From assembly GCF_008370495.1 (NCBI RefSeq), contig NZ_VTUX01000001.1:372001-436000 (forward strand): a stretch of 64,000 nt of DNA, read 5' to 3'. This document shows positions 17,322 through 25,998 of the stretch, piece by piece (within the stretch, counting starts at the first letter, position 1; every line of letters starts with the position of its first letter). Source of the stretch: Pseudohalioglobus sediminis (GTDB lineage: Bacteria > Pseudomonadota > Gammaproteobacteria > Pseudomonadales > Halieaceae). The translations under genes and the position numbers were made by a program. A model generated the notes under the pieces. It searched no databases, was not told where the DNA came from, and saw only the letters and a program-made list of their open reading frames with translations.

Positions 17322-18005
17322 ATGCCCCCTCCAGACAGCGCCAGCACGCCCAGCGACAACCCGCACAAGACACTCAGTGACCGAGTTCACGCCTGCCTGC
17401 GACGGGACATCATCGAGGGCACCTGGTCGCCGAACGCAAAACTGGGCATAGAGCAACTCTGCTCCAGCTACTCCGTCGGCGCCACCCCGGTGCGCGAAGC
17501 ACTGCAGCGTCTCAGCGCGGAGGGCTTCGTGGTCATGACCGGGCAACGCGGTTTTCGCGTGGCAGATGTTTCCGAGCGGGAGTTGCGTGAACTCACGGAA
17601 CTGCGAATCGTCAACGAGGGCCTGGCCCTTCGAGAAAGCGTGGAGCATGCCAACGATGAGTGGGAAGCACGTGTGGTGGTGGCGTTCCACCAACTGCAAA
17701 AAGTAGAAAAGCAATCGCAGCCGGATCTGGAGCTTTGGGAAACCCGCAACAATGCCTTCCATGTCGCCCTGTCAAGCCAGTGCGAATCCCAATGGCTGAA
17801 ACGTGTATGCGAACTGCTTTATGACCAGCACCGGCGCTATCGCATGCTGGCACGGGTGGAGCGCGCCGGTCGTGACATTCATGCCGAGCACGAGGCCATA
17901 CTGGAAGCGGCACTGGCAAAGGACATACCGCAACTCCTGCACCGACACGAAGCGCATATACGCAACACCGTGTTATCGCTTGAAAAGACACTATTTTCGC
18001 GTTGA
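17322..18005 (+). CDS. GntR family regulator, FCD domain (gntR-1)
   Basis: The 227-residue protein has a winged helix at residues about 15-80. GATPVREALQRLSAEGFV is the GntR recognition region, with GQRGFRV as the wing. An all-helical FCD ligand domain follows (about 90-215), with histidines in NAFHVAL and HEAILEAAL that usually hold a metal and a small carboxylate. It is clearly a paralog of the regulator at 30509. Its divergent position next to dmpE suggests control of the dmpEFG unit by a pathway acid. It converges with the GST gene at 18121. Confidence 0.9.
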   Translation: MPPPDSASTPSDNPHKTLSDRVHACLRRDIIEGTWSPNAKLGIEQLCSSYSVGATPVREALQRLSAEGFVVMTGQRGFRVADVSERELRELTELRIVNEGLALRESVEHANDEWEARVVVAFHQLQKVEKQSQPDLELWETRNNAFHVALSSQCESQWLKRVCELLYDQHRRYRMLARVERAGRDIHAEHEAILEAALAKDIPQLLHRHEAHIRNTVLSLEKTLFSR

Positions 18006-18120
18006 GGAAATCAGCGCCCGGCTTGCAACATCGAAAATCGGGCCAGGATGCGCTTCAACAAGCGAGGCAGCACCGGGTGGCGTGCACGCGCGGGCATTTT
18101 GACGTCAGCTGGTGCAATGC

Positions 18121-18732
18121 CTACGGCGCTGTGAAATAAGTCGGGTACGCAGCATCCCAGGCTGGGCGATCCTGCAATGCCTTGAACCAGTCACGAAGCC
18201 GCGGGAAATCGCCATCGACACCCGCCCCGTAAGCCTCAGCCACACCACATCGCGCGCCCAATGCAAAGTCTGCGATACCCGGGGCTCCGGCCGATAACGT
18301 TCCTGCTTCCGACTCCAGCCATGCCAGGCAATCGCGCCACCTCGATTCGCTGTCGCGTATGCGCCGCCAATCCCAGTCAGCCTCCGGCCTGGCGCGCTTC
18401 TCAAACACCAGTTCTCGCAGCGCTGGCCCCACCACCTTGTCGGAGTAGGCATGTAGATTGCGCGCAGCCGCCTGCTCGACGGCGGCCACGGGAATGAAAC
18501 GTGCGCGAGCATATCGAGCATCCAGGTAGTCGAGCATAACGCCTGACTCCCAGATCACCACGTCGCCCTCCACCAGTACCGGTACTGTACCGGTAGGGCT
18601 GAGACGCAGCACCTCCGCGTGTTTCTCCCCAAGCCGGGTGTCGACGCTGTTGTAGCCAAGCCCCAGTTCCGCCAGCGCCAGACGCACCTTCCAGCAGAAA
18701 GGGCAATCAGTGCGTTGGTAAAGCGTGATCAT
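18121..18732 (-). CDS. glutathione S-transferase family protein (GST-2)
   Basis: The start was chosen at the ATG at 18732, which overlaps the upstream GST stop by four bases (ATGA); the open frame extends 11 codons further without merit. The thioredoxin-like domain begins MITLYQRTDCPFCWKVRLAL. The CPFC motif suggests a Cys-type (omega/beta-like) enzyme acting in reduction or dethiolation. VPVLVEGDVVIWESGVMLDYLD is the glutathione-binding region, followed by an alpha-helical C-terminal domain. It is cytosolic. As the last gene of the catechol unit it probably handles reactive aldehyde or thioether products; the substrate is unknown. Confidence 0.88.
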   Translation of the reverse strand: MITLYQRTDCPFCWKVRLALAELGLGYNSVDTRLGEKHAEVLRLSPTGTVPVLVEGDVVIWESGVMLDYLDARYARARFIPVAAVEQAAARNLHAYSDKVVGPALRELVFEKRARPEADWDWRRIRDSESRWRDCLAWLESEAGTLSAGAPGIADFALGARCGVAEAYGAGVDGDFPRLRDWFKALQDRPAWDAAYPTYFTAP

Positions 18733-19523
18733 CGTTCGTTGAGATGCACGGCAATTTTGTTCCACACCGTGGTGCCCTCTTGCTGCAGCCGCGCCGTCAA
18801 TGCTGCAGGGAAATCCTCTGCAACCGCTTGCTGATAGGACGACCTCTGTTGGCAGCGCCCTACCCAGTCAGCAACGCGCGGGCAGTCCTGATCATACAGC
18901 GCCGTCCAATTAAACTGGGTCAGGGTCTGGAAATATGGCGCCAGGCAGACATCGGCAAGACTGAAGCTCTCTCCCACAACCCACTGGCTGGTTTCAAGCG
19001 CTTGCTCCATATCCAGTATTGTGCGGCGATAGGTCTGCACCGCGTCGGCGACATCTGGCGCATCCAGGCCCAGTTTGACCAGGCGTTGCTGGCGCTCGCG
19101 GCGCGGCTTTTCCGGAATGCGCTCAAGGATTGCGTCGCGTTCCCGTTGCGGCTTTTCCATGAGCTTGGGGCGCATCACCATTGGCCACTGCAATGTGCCG
19201 CAGGCGGGATGCAGCTTGACATCAACATGCTTCATCCAGAAGCGGACTTTCGACCTCAAATACGTATCCCCAGGCCTCAGCGCGAACTCAGGCCAGGTGT
19301 CATCGAGATATTCGCAGATGATGCTGGACTCAATAACAGGCCTGCCATCATGCACCAGGGTAGGCACCACACCCAGTGGATTGAGCTTCAGGTAATCCGG
19401 CGCGAGGTTTTCCTTCTCCTGCAGATTGACGTGATGGGCTACCCAATCCAGGCCTTTCTCCGCCAGTACAATACGAACCTTTTGCGCACAGGGAGACATG
19501 GGGTGCGTGTAGAGTTCAAGCAT
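18729..19523 (-). CDS. glutathione S-transferase family protein (GST-1)
   Basis: This 264-residue GST has the N-terminal motif LELYTHPMSPCAQKVRIVLAE, with Ser10/Cys12 as possible active residues, VVPTLVHDGRPVIESSIICEYLD as the glutathione-binding segment, and a long helical domain with WVVGESFSLADVCLAPYF. The insertion at about 110-165, rich in Arg and Glu, is longer than in beta-class enzymes. It follows the isomerase gene by four bases and is coupled to GST-2. BphK-type GSTs are known within biphenyl operons, which supports a degradative or detoxifying role here. Confidence 0.9.
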   Translation of the reverse strand: MLELYTHPMSPCAQKVRIVLAEKGLDWVAHHVNLQEKENLAPDYLKLNPLGVVPTLVHDGRPVIESSIICEYLDDTWPEFALRPGDTYLRSKVRFWMKHVDVKLHPACGTLQWPMVMRPKLMEKPQRERDAILERIPEKPRRERQQRLVKLGLDAPDVADAVQTYRRTILDMEQALETSQWVVGESFSLADVCLAPYFQTLTQFNWTALYDQDCPRVADWVGRCQQRSSYQQAVAEDFPAALTARLQQEGTTVWNKIAVHLNER

Positions 19524-19527
19524 GGCG

Positions 19528-20121
19528 CTATACCTTTCTTAAGCGCAGGCTGTTAAGGTGATCCAGCACATAGTCGATGCGATCCGACCCCCAGAATAAC
19601 TCGTCGCCCACTCGAAAACTCGGTACGCCAATCAGGCCCAGAGACTGTGCCTCGGTCCAGTTAGACTCCAGTTGCTCCAGGTAGGTGTCGTGGGTAAACG
19701 CATGCTGCAGCGCTTCTTTATCCAAGCCGATCTCCTTGCCTACGTCCAGCAGAACCTGCTCGTCCCCGATGTCCAGTCCTTCCGCCCATTCAGCGCGCAT
19801 CACCTCCACAATCCACTCCCGCAGCAAGCCACATTCCTCTGCCAGCAACGATGCGGCCCCGGCCTTTGTTGGGTCTGTGTCAATGGGAGGGGGCGTCATC
19901 GGAATACCCATTCTGGCAGTAATGCGGCGCACATCCTGCCGAGTTAGCGGAACTTTCACTTTGGCCCGTTCCGGAGAGGAACGCCCGGACCAACCCCCGA
20001 GTGGCCGCCACACCAGGTTGGTGTGGAAGTCGTCATAAATCGCGAACAAGGTTTTCGAAGCGATATAGCAGTAAGGACTGCGAAAGTTGAAATACAATGT
20101 CACGTCAACGGCGTCTGTCAT
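19528..20121 (-). CDS. DsbA-family 2-hydroxychromene-2-carboxylate isomerase-like protein
   Basis: This 197-residue protein has a thioredoxin fold of the kappa-GST type. FNFRSPYCYIA (12-22) carries the Ser that replaces the DsbA cysteine. GVPSFRVGDELFWGSDRIDYV near the C-terminus is the isomerase family signature. Known members use glutathione to isomerise 2-hydroxychromene-2-carboxylate in naphthalene breakdown. It is followed by two GST genes, which fits a glutathione-dependent trio. Whether the substrate is a polycyclic product or another ring-cleavage enol is open. An intrinsic terminator lies just upstream, so expression may differ from the genes before it. Confidence 0.88.
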   Translation of the reverse strand: MTDAVDVTLYFNFRSPYCYIASKTLFAIYDDFHTNLVWRPLGGWSGRSSPERAKVKVPLTRQDVRRITARMGIPMTPPPIDTDPTKAGAASLLAEECGLLREWIVEVMRAEWAEGLDIGDEQVLLDVGKEIGLDKEALQHAFTHDTYLEQLESNWTEAQSLGLIGVPSFRVGDELFWGSDRIDYVLDHLNSLRLRKV

Positions 20122-20135
20122 GTCGAAACCTCAAG

Positions 20136-20178
20136 AAAAAGAGCCAACTCCACGGGCCACACTGAACCGGGAGTTGGC
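20136..20178 (-). terminator. intrinsic terminator between DUF1329 gene and isomerase
   Basis: On the minus strand GCCAACTC (20171-20178) and GAGTTGGC (20143-20150) form a perfect 8-base stem around a 20-base loop, followed by TC and TTTTT (20136-20140). It lies 20 bases after the DUF1329 stop and 15 bases before the isomerase start, so some read-through must reach the last three genes unless they have another promoter. Confidence 0.8.
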
Positions 20179-20197
20179 CAACACCACGGAGGAAAGA

Positions 20198-21499
20198 CTA
20201 GCGCCCTTTGGCACGCATATTCTGCACGGTAAACAGCTTGACCTCGTTCAGTTTGGGATCGACCTGTCCCTTGAACTGGCCAGTTGTGCAGTGACCTGCC
20301 TGGATGTCCAGCATGGAAAAAGCATCGTCGATGGAAACGCCGGTGCCCTTGTTCTTTTCCAGATGGTGGTCAGGGTGCGCCTGACCGATGAGCCAGGATT
20401 TCCACAGGTCACCTTTGCGGTCATAGATCAACGTACGGGGCAAGGTGAACGTTTGCGCGTCGACGTAGTGCGTACGTTTGCTGATCGGGTGGTTCTCATC
20501 GATCGGGTCAGACTCCAGCACATAGACCTTCCGCAACTGCCAGGTAATGTTCGGGAAGCAGCCTCCCTTGCCGCCAAAGTCGACAAACTGATAGCCATCT
20601 TTCTCTTCAAGGTCAGTGGCCAGTTCCAGTTCGTTGTGGTTGAAGAACGGCAGCATGATGTTGCGCGTGCCCTGGTAGCTCCAGTTCATGTCTGAGATGC
20701 GGCCGTTATAACCCTCGAAGTCTTCAATCATGATGTCCGCTCCCAGGAAGGCATCAGTGATCTGGCCTGATGAGAGGCGACGCACTCGACGCTGAAAACC
20801 GAGGTACAGCCAGGTATTGTCTGCAGTCTGGTCATCCGAAGAACGATGGATCAGCAACTGCGTGTTTTTCACATCGAACGGTTCGAGCACCTGCACATAA
20901 ATGGCCCGGAACAGGTCAGAGGGGTTGTCCGCGAACTCTGGTACGGGTTCATGCTGCACCCGGTGCTTGTAGTTGAGGAAGTGGAAGTTGAACTTCAACG
21001 TGCGCTCAATCTTGCCCGACTCCAGATCCCTGTAGCGCCAGTAAAAGGGATAGATCGCGGCGCTATCCCCCCAGTTGTAACCATACTTGTAGTTCCATGC
21101 CAGCTTCTCTCCGGCGCGCGGGTCGTCGGCGCTCGGCTCTTCCGGGAACGGGCGCCCGGCCACAAAACCGTTAATCTGGCCCAGTTCGTCTCCAAGTGAA
21201 ACCTGTCCCAGATTCTTGCGTGTCGCCTCGACATAGTTGGGATGCAGATCGAAAGAGGTCGTCTCCCCCACCTTCATTTCCCACCAGCCATTCTTCAACT
21301 GCTCGTAGGTCGCGGGATCCAGTATCTCCTTGAACTGGTCCGCGTTGCTTGCATTAATCGTCATGCCGACGCTGAGTCCCTCATAGGACGGTGCGCCTTC
21401 GCGATAGGGATAAAAGGATTCATCCACAACATCGGCATAGGAGTGGCTTACGCCTATGGCCGCGGCCATGGCTATCGTGGTAGCTGCTCTCTTAAACAT
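20198..21499 (-). CDS. DUF1329 domain periplasmic protein (cassette 1)
   Basis: The start was set at the ATG at 21499 (GGAGAG upstream), giving a signal peptide MFKRAATTIAMAAAIGVSHSYA and a mature start DVVDESFYPY. The 433-residue length is typical of DUF1329, a family with a LolA/LolB-like half-barrel expected to hold a lipid-like molecule. Family marks include WNYKYGYNWGDSAAIYPFYWRYRD, IYVQVLEPFD and the C-terminal WLIGQAHPDHHLE. It follows the DUF1302 gene by 25 bases in the cassette with RND and Ycf48-like genes. It likely shuttles or senses a hydrophobic substrate in the periplasm; direct proof is lacking. Confidence 0.88.
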   Translation of the reverse strand: MFKRAATTIAMAAAIGVSHSYADVVDESFYPYREGAPSYEGLSVGMTINASNADQFKEILDPATYEQLKNGWWEMKVGETTSFDLHPNYVEATRKNLGQVSLGDELGQINGFVAGRPFPEEPSADDPRAGEKLAWNYKYGYNWGDSAAIYPFYWRYRDLESGKIERTLKFNFHFLNYKHRVQHEPVPEFADNPSDLFRAIYVQVLEPFDVKNTQLLIHRSSDDQTADNTWLYLGFQRRVRRLSSGQITDAFLGADIMIEDFEGYNGRISDMNWSYQGTRNIMLPFFNHNELELATDLEEKDGYQFVDFGGKGGCFPNITWQLRKVYVLESDPIDENHPISKRTHYVDAQTFTLPRTLIYDRKGDLWKSWLIGQAHPDHHLEKNKGTGVSIDDAFSMLDIQAGHCTTGQFKGQVDPKLNEVKLFTVQNMRAKGR

Positions 21500-21524
21500 T
21501 TGAACTCTCCAGTTTGTTATCTGA

Positions 21525-23486
21525 TTAGAACCGGTAACGCAGGGTGACCTGAAACTCGTCTTCTTCGCTGGCACTACCCAGTGGCCCCGAACGGAAACGA
21601 CCCAGCGGCTGAATACCACTTAGACCAACCGAACCGGACTGGTTGGGGTCAGCATGCGCCGGGGTTGCGGTAAAGGGCGGGAAGGGATTACAGGTCCGGC
21701 AATCGTCGAATTCCTGATCGCCCATGCCGTCGCCAAACTTGATATTGAAGCCGACGATCAGACGCCAGTTGTCATTGATCAACCAGTCTACCGAGGGCGC
21801 GAAGGTGCCGGCCCCGGCTTCGTAATCGTAGGCCATGATGACCTGAGGGCTGATGGTGTCTGACTTATACCAGCCCTTAACCAGCAGTGTCATGGTGTAG
21901 TTGTCTTCCCAATCTGGCATGCCGATATCGCCTAGGGGGGCACGCTCCAACTCATGGTCAAGTAAGTGCTGACCAAACACCTGGCCCGAGATCAGGAAGG
22001 CGCGGTTTTTGTTCAGGATCGGGATGAAGGTGTTACGGTCGATGCCCAGTACCCAGCGGAAAACATCGGATTCGGAATACAGGTCGGGTTCAATCGTATT
22101 CGCGAATTCCTCACCCTGGGTATAGGTCGTCTCGACGCGGAAAACGGTCTTCAGGCTATCGACGTAGAAATCCAGCGATCCGCCGAACAAATCCACTTCC
22201 GGAAAATCGATATCGAAAGCAATAAGATGATCCCAGTCTGCCATTTCTCCGGTGAAAGCGTTCATGGATACAATATCACCGCGCAGTACCGGCAATTGTT
22301 GATAGTAATGGTAGTAATTGAGTGAGAAGCCCACGCTGTTGTAGACGCCTTCCAGTTTGATACCGCCCTGGTCATGGCCATCAGGCAGGTTCACCTGGCG
22401 GATACCAATAACCCCCGGCGCGAAGTCCGCCGCTATCAGGCCAGGATCGTCAAGGCCGATGGCGCCAGCGGGGACAAAGTTGGAAACGGTACAACCGTTT
22501 TCCCAGCAGTTGTTCATGGCGCGGAAGAAAGAGCCGGCGTCAAGTATGGAGTAAGGCGTGCCACCCTGACCCAGCGCATTTGGCCGGAACTCGTCAAAGT
22601 TCCAGACCAGCTGCAGATTCAGGTCATCAAAAATTTCAGTCGCACCCCAGCGATACTCTGCGGTGGCCATCCACTGGGGGATGCGGATGTCTTCCAGTTC
22701 GTCGTAAATATTGTGCCGTGAGTAATCTACAGGATTGATAATATCCAACACACGGAACAGGTCAGTCCGTCCCCAGACTACCTGCTGCTTGCCAACGCGA
22801 AAGAACAACTCAGACATATCCCCGGTCGGGACACTACCTTCGAAGTAAAGCTCACGGATAAAGTCCAGTTGATCATTGAACTCCGGGAAGCGGAGGTCAT
22901 TGGTATCAAAGTCCATGTAGTCATCGAGGCCACAGCCCCGACTGTCCTTATCACAGGGCCGTACGGGCACACCGATGGTCACCCCCGCATTCGGATTGTG
23001 CATATCTTCGCCAAGGACTTTCAGCCCCTGGTTGGGATTGCGGCTGACATCGAACAGGAATCCCGGCGGCACAGCGCCAGGAGGCCCGCCATTACCCAGT
23101 ATCGACTGTCCCCAGGGTGAGTTACCGTTACCGCCATAGATGGCCTGTGCAGTGGTACTGCCAGCGTTTTCGAAGGAGCGGGGGCCACCGGCATTCTTCC
23201 CGTACTCATCGTCGTTGATATCGTAGACGGCGTCGTAGGTGGCACGCAGCGTGCCGCTGACGCGGAAATTGTTCATGCCGAACTTCTTGCCGAAGTCTTT
23301 ACTGAACTCAAACTGCCCGGTGTTGCGGGATTTGGAAATACCAGCGCCGTCCCGATAAAACGTGGCATTTTCGACAAAGCCTGCCATGTCCCACTCTTCA
23401 TCCTGGGCCTGGGCATTTACCAAACCCAGCCCGGCCAGGATTGCGGTACTTCCCAGCGCACTTAGCATCTTATTTATCTTTCGCAT
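21525..23486 (-). CDS. DUF1302 outer-membrane protein (cassette 1)
   Basis: The ATG at 23486 has AGAGGGG upstream and gives a signal peptide ending NAQAQ. The 653-residue mature protein is rich in amphipathic beta strands and Tyr/Phe/Asp, and ends in FQVTLRYRF, the terminal aromatic that BAM recognises. IGKQ-type FFRVGKQQVVWGRTDLFRVLDIINPVDYSRH is the DUF1302 signature. The family is predicted to form a large outer-membrane barrel. It lies between the RND permease and DUF1329 genes and could provide the outer-membrane gate for the cassette. A paralog lies at 61715. Confidence 0.9.
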   Translation of the reverse strand: MRKINKMLSALGSTAILAGLGLVNAQAQDEEWDMAGFVENATFYRDGAGISKSRNTGQFEFSKDFGKKFGMNNFRVSGTLRATYDAVYDINDDEYGKNAGGPRSFENAGSTTAQAIYGGNGNSPWGQSILGNGGPPGAVPPGFLFDVSRNPNQGLKVLGEDMHNPNAGVTIGVPVRPCDKDSRGCGLDDYMDFDTNDLRFPEFNDQLDFIRELYFEGSVPTGDMSELFFRVGKQQVVWGRTDLFRVLDIINPVDYSRHNIYDELEDIRIPQWMATAEYRWGATEIFDDLNLQLVWNFDEFRPNALGQGGTPYSILDAGSFFRAMNNCWENGCTVSNFVPAGAIGLDDPGLIAADFAPGVIGIRQVNLPDGHDQGGIKLEGVYNSVGFSLNYYHYYQQLPVLRGDIVSMNAFTGEMADWDHLIAFDIDFPEVDLFGGSLDFYVDSLKTVFRVETTYTQGEEFANTIEPDLYSESDVFRWVLGIDRNTFIPILNKNRAFLISGQVFGQHLLDHELERAPLGDIGMPDWEDNYTMTLLVKGWYKSDTISPQVIMAYDYEAGAGTFAPSVDWLINDNWRLIVGFNIKFGDGMGDQEFDDCRTCNPFPPFTATPAHADPNQSGSVGLSGIQPLGRFRSGPLGSASEEDEFQVTLRYRF

Positions 23487-23549
23487 CGGAATCCCCTCTT
23501 GAGGTGTTCTTGAAATGTCGGCCGTGGCCGTCAACCAGGTAAAACATCA

Positions 23550-25970
23550 TCAAGCCGCTACCGGCTCGGCATGAATTTCATCGTCCAGCAACTCGGCATC
23601 CACAATAAATGCAGGCCTGAAGCGCACTATCCAGGCCGGCACCAGGTTGGCAGCGGCCCAGGCATTGAGTATCAACATGACCACCAACAGCAGCGCTGCG
23701 TCAGCCTGGAAGCGCAGATCCGAGACAAAAGCCCACATGACAACACCACCGATCAAAGCCGTAGCCGTAAAGGCAATCGCTTTACCAGTGGTGGCAATGG
23801 CGTGCCGGATACCCTTGCCCAGATCGCCATCCGCCCGCGCGGTTTCTTCCCGAACCCGGTCCATCATGTAAATTGAGTAGTCGATACCAACACCGATACC
23901 GACGGCGATAATCGGCACGGTATTGACGTCAATGCCGATTCCGACAACACCCATGTAGGCATAGGTTGCGACCGTGCAGAATGTCATCACCAGGAACATC
24001 AGCCAGCCCGCATGCAATGACCAGTAAAACAGCGTGACAAAAAGGAAAATCAGTGCCATTGCGGCCGGGATAATGACCATGTTGCTGGCGAAAGCAGCCT
24101 CGTTGATTGCTGCGGTAACGCCGATCGGGCCACCCGCTAGGCGCACCTCCAGGCCCTCGACCTGGTTAGCCGGATCATCGATCCATTGCTTCGCCATATG
24201 GATGGCACGGCGCAGTGTTTCGCCTTTGTGATCCTTGTAGAAGAACACCAGATTGGCGGTCTGGTCGTCGGTATCGACAAATTCCTTGAGCGCCCCGGGA
24301 ATCGGGCTGGAGGCCATGAACGCAAACATCAGACCGCCCACATAAGACGCTTCATCAGGAATGACGGACCAGCGCGGGTCGTCGTTATGAAGTATCCGGT
24401 TGACCTGTTTCACCAGGTCAGGCATGCCCTTGGTGCCGCCCATTTCCGGGTCCTTCAACATATGAATCTGCAGGTCCTGCAGGGCGCGCAAAACCTCGGG
24501 ACGCTTCATACCACCGGGCTCGCTGGTATGGGCCACGATGTACATTTCCTCGGAACCGGGGAAATTATCGTTGATGTTCTTCGAGGAGATGTTGTAGTCA
24601 TGGTCGGGATAGAGAATGGGCGAGCCCGGCTCCGACTCACCTATCTGCACCTTCGAGCTGAGGAAGCCACCACCGATGTAAACCACCAGCGCCAGCGACA
24701 AGACGGCCAGTGATCCGTTCTTGCTGGTGACAAAGCGGGCCAGTGCCGCGAACACACCCGCCTGGGCATTGTCGGCGGCGTCTCCGCTGACTTTACTCAG
24801 GGGCAGCAGGGACAACACCAGTGGCACCGCGATCAGCACGGTGATCACGACCGTTCCCGCCCAGATCGATGCGTATATACCCAGCTTGACGTTAATAGGC
24901 GACGAGCCCAGGGAGATGAGCAGCAGGCCCACGGCATCAGATACGATACCCAGCGTGCCTGGCCGGAACAGGGTTTCGAAGGTGCGGCGTGCAGCGTCGT
25001 GATTGTCCACCGCCTCGTGCGCCTCCTGGTAATAGCGTTCTACCAGCTGGATGCCGTGAGACATCGCCCGCGCGGTGATCAGGAATGGAATGACCAGTGT
25101 CAGCGGGTCCAGGTTGTAGCCGAGCAACGAGACGATTCCCAGACCCCACGTCGCCGAAATCATCACCCCCACCAGCGGCAGCAGTATGCCGTAGACCCGC
25201 GAACGGAAATACGCCACCAGCAGCGCCAGGAGAATCGCCATGGTCAAAAAGAAGATCTGCATGATCTGGCCGAGATAGCTGTAGACCCAGCCCATCAGCA
25301 CCGGCTGGCCGGTCGCGTAGATATGCACGCCCGGTGCGGACTCACTGGCGCGAAGTTCTTCCACCTCCTGCTTCAGCTCACCCAGCTGACGAAATATCTC
25401 TACATAGTCGAGCTGGCCTTCGTTGAAGGTGCCGCGGATCAGGGCTGATTTCAGGTCAGGCGAGACTAGCAATCCATACACCGTGGGATTTGCCATGACA
25501 TCCAGGCGCAGCTGATCAAGCTGCTCGCGGGACATGTCCGGATACAGCGGATCGTAGTAGGCCTCGGAATTCATGTTGCCCATTTCCGTCAGCCAGGTTT
25601 TGCGCACAGTGCGGTGGGTCAGGCTGCGCACCAGGTTGTGGTTAACACCGGGCAGGGAATCGACGCCGAGAGTGAGCCGATGAATTCTTGAGAGCGTATC
25701 AGCATTGAAGATATCACCCTCTTCTACCGAGATCGCCATCACCACATTGTTGGCGCCGCCGAAGGTGTCCTTCACATCATTGTGCAACTGGATATACGGG
25801 TGCTCCTGCGGTAGCAGGTCGGCGAAGTTGGAATACATTTCCAGGTAGGGAATGCGGCTGGCAAAGAACAGCGTCGCCAGCAGAATTACGGCAAGGAACG
25901 ATTTCGGATGATAGAAAACGAAGACCTCTATCATTCTGAAGAACCGGCTGATCACACTGTCTTTTTTCAC
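23550..25970 (-). CDS. MMPL/RND family permease (cassette 1)
   Basis: This 806-residue protein starts at GTG (AAAGG upstream). It has one N-terminal membrane helix, a periplasmic domain (about 50-240), five helices (LTMAILLALLVAYF onward), a second periplasmic domain (about 450-620) and five more helices. The GVGIDYSIYMMDR segment near residue 700 is the second-half signature. It is the short two-repeat type (like HpnN and MmpL), without the AcrB funnel, and no MFP or TolC partner is near. Such proteins move lipids or hydrophobic compounds using the proton gradient. Confidence 0.92.
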   Translation of the reverse strand: MKKDSVISRFFRMIEVFVFYHPKSFLAVILLATLFFASRIPYLEMYSNFADLLPQEHPYIQLHNDVKDTFGGANNVVMAISVEEGDIFNADTLSRIHRLTLGVDSLPGVNHNLVRSLTHRTVRKTWLTEMGNMNSEAYYDPLYPDMSREQLDQLRLDVMANPTVYGLLVSPDLKSALIRGTFNEGQLDYVEIFRQLGELKQEVEELRASESAPGVHIYATGQPVLMGWVYSYLGQIMQIFFLTMAILLALLVAYFRSRVYGILLPLVGVMISATWGLGIVSLLGYNLDPLTLVIPFLITARAMSHGIQLVERYYQEAHEAVDNHDAARRTFETLFRPGTLGIVSDAVGLLLISLGSSPINVKLGIYASIWAGTVVITVLIAVPLVLSLLPLSKVSGDAADNAQAGVFAALARFVTSKNGSLAVLSLALVVYIGGGFLSSKVQIGESEPGSPILYPDHDYNISSKNINDNFPGSEEMYIVAHTSEPGGMKRPEVLRALQDLQIHMLKDPEMGGTKGMPDLVKQVNRILHNDDPRWSVIPDEASYVGGLMFAFMASSPIPGALKEFVDTDDQTANLVFFYKDHKGETLRRAIHMAKQWIDDPANQVEGLEVRLAGGPIGVTAAINEAAFASNMVIIPAAMALIFLFVTLFYWSLHAGWLMFLVMTFCTVATYAYMGVVGIGIDVNTVPIIAVGIGVGIDYSIYMMDRVREETARADGDLGKGIRHAIATTGKAIAFTATALIGGVVMWAFVSDLRFQADAALLLVVMLILNAWAAANLVPAWIVRFRPAFIVDAELLDDEIHAEPVAA

Positions 25971-25998
25971 GATGTTTTACCTTTTATCCGCATGGTCA

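Noticed and set aside
23550-25970. Considered as an AcrB-type multidrug efflux pump
   Set aside because: It is about 200 residues short and lacks the funnel domain and MFP/TolC neighbours; it fits the MMPL/HpnN-like type.
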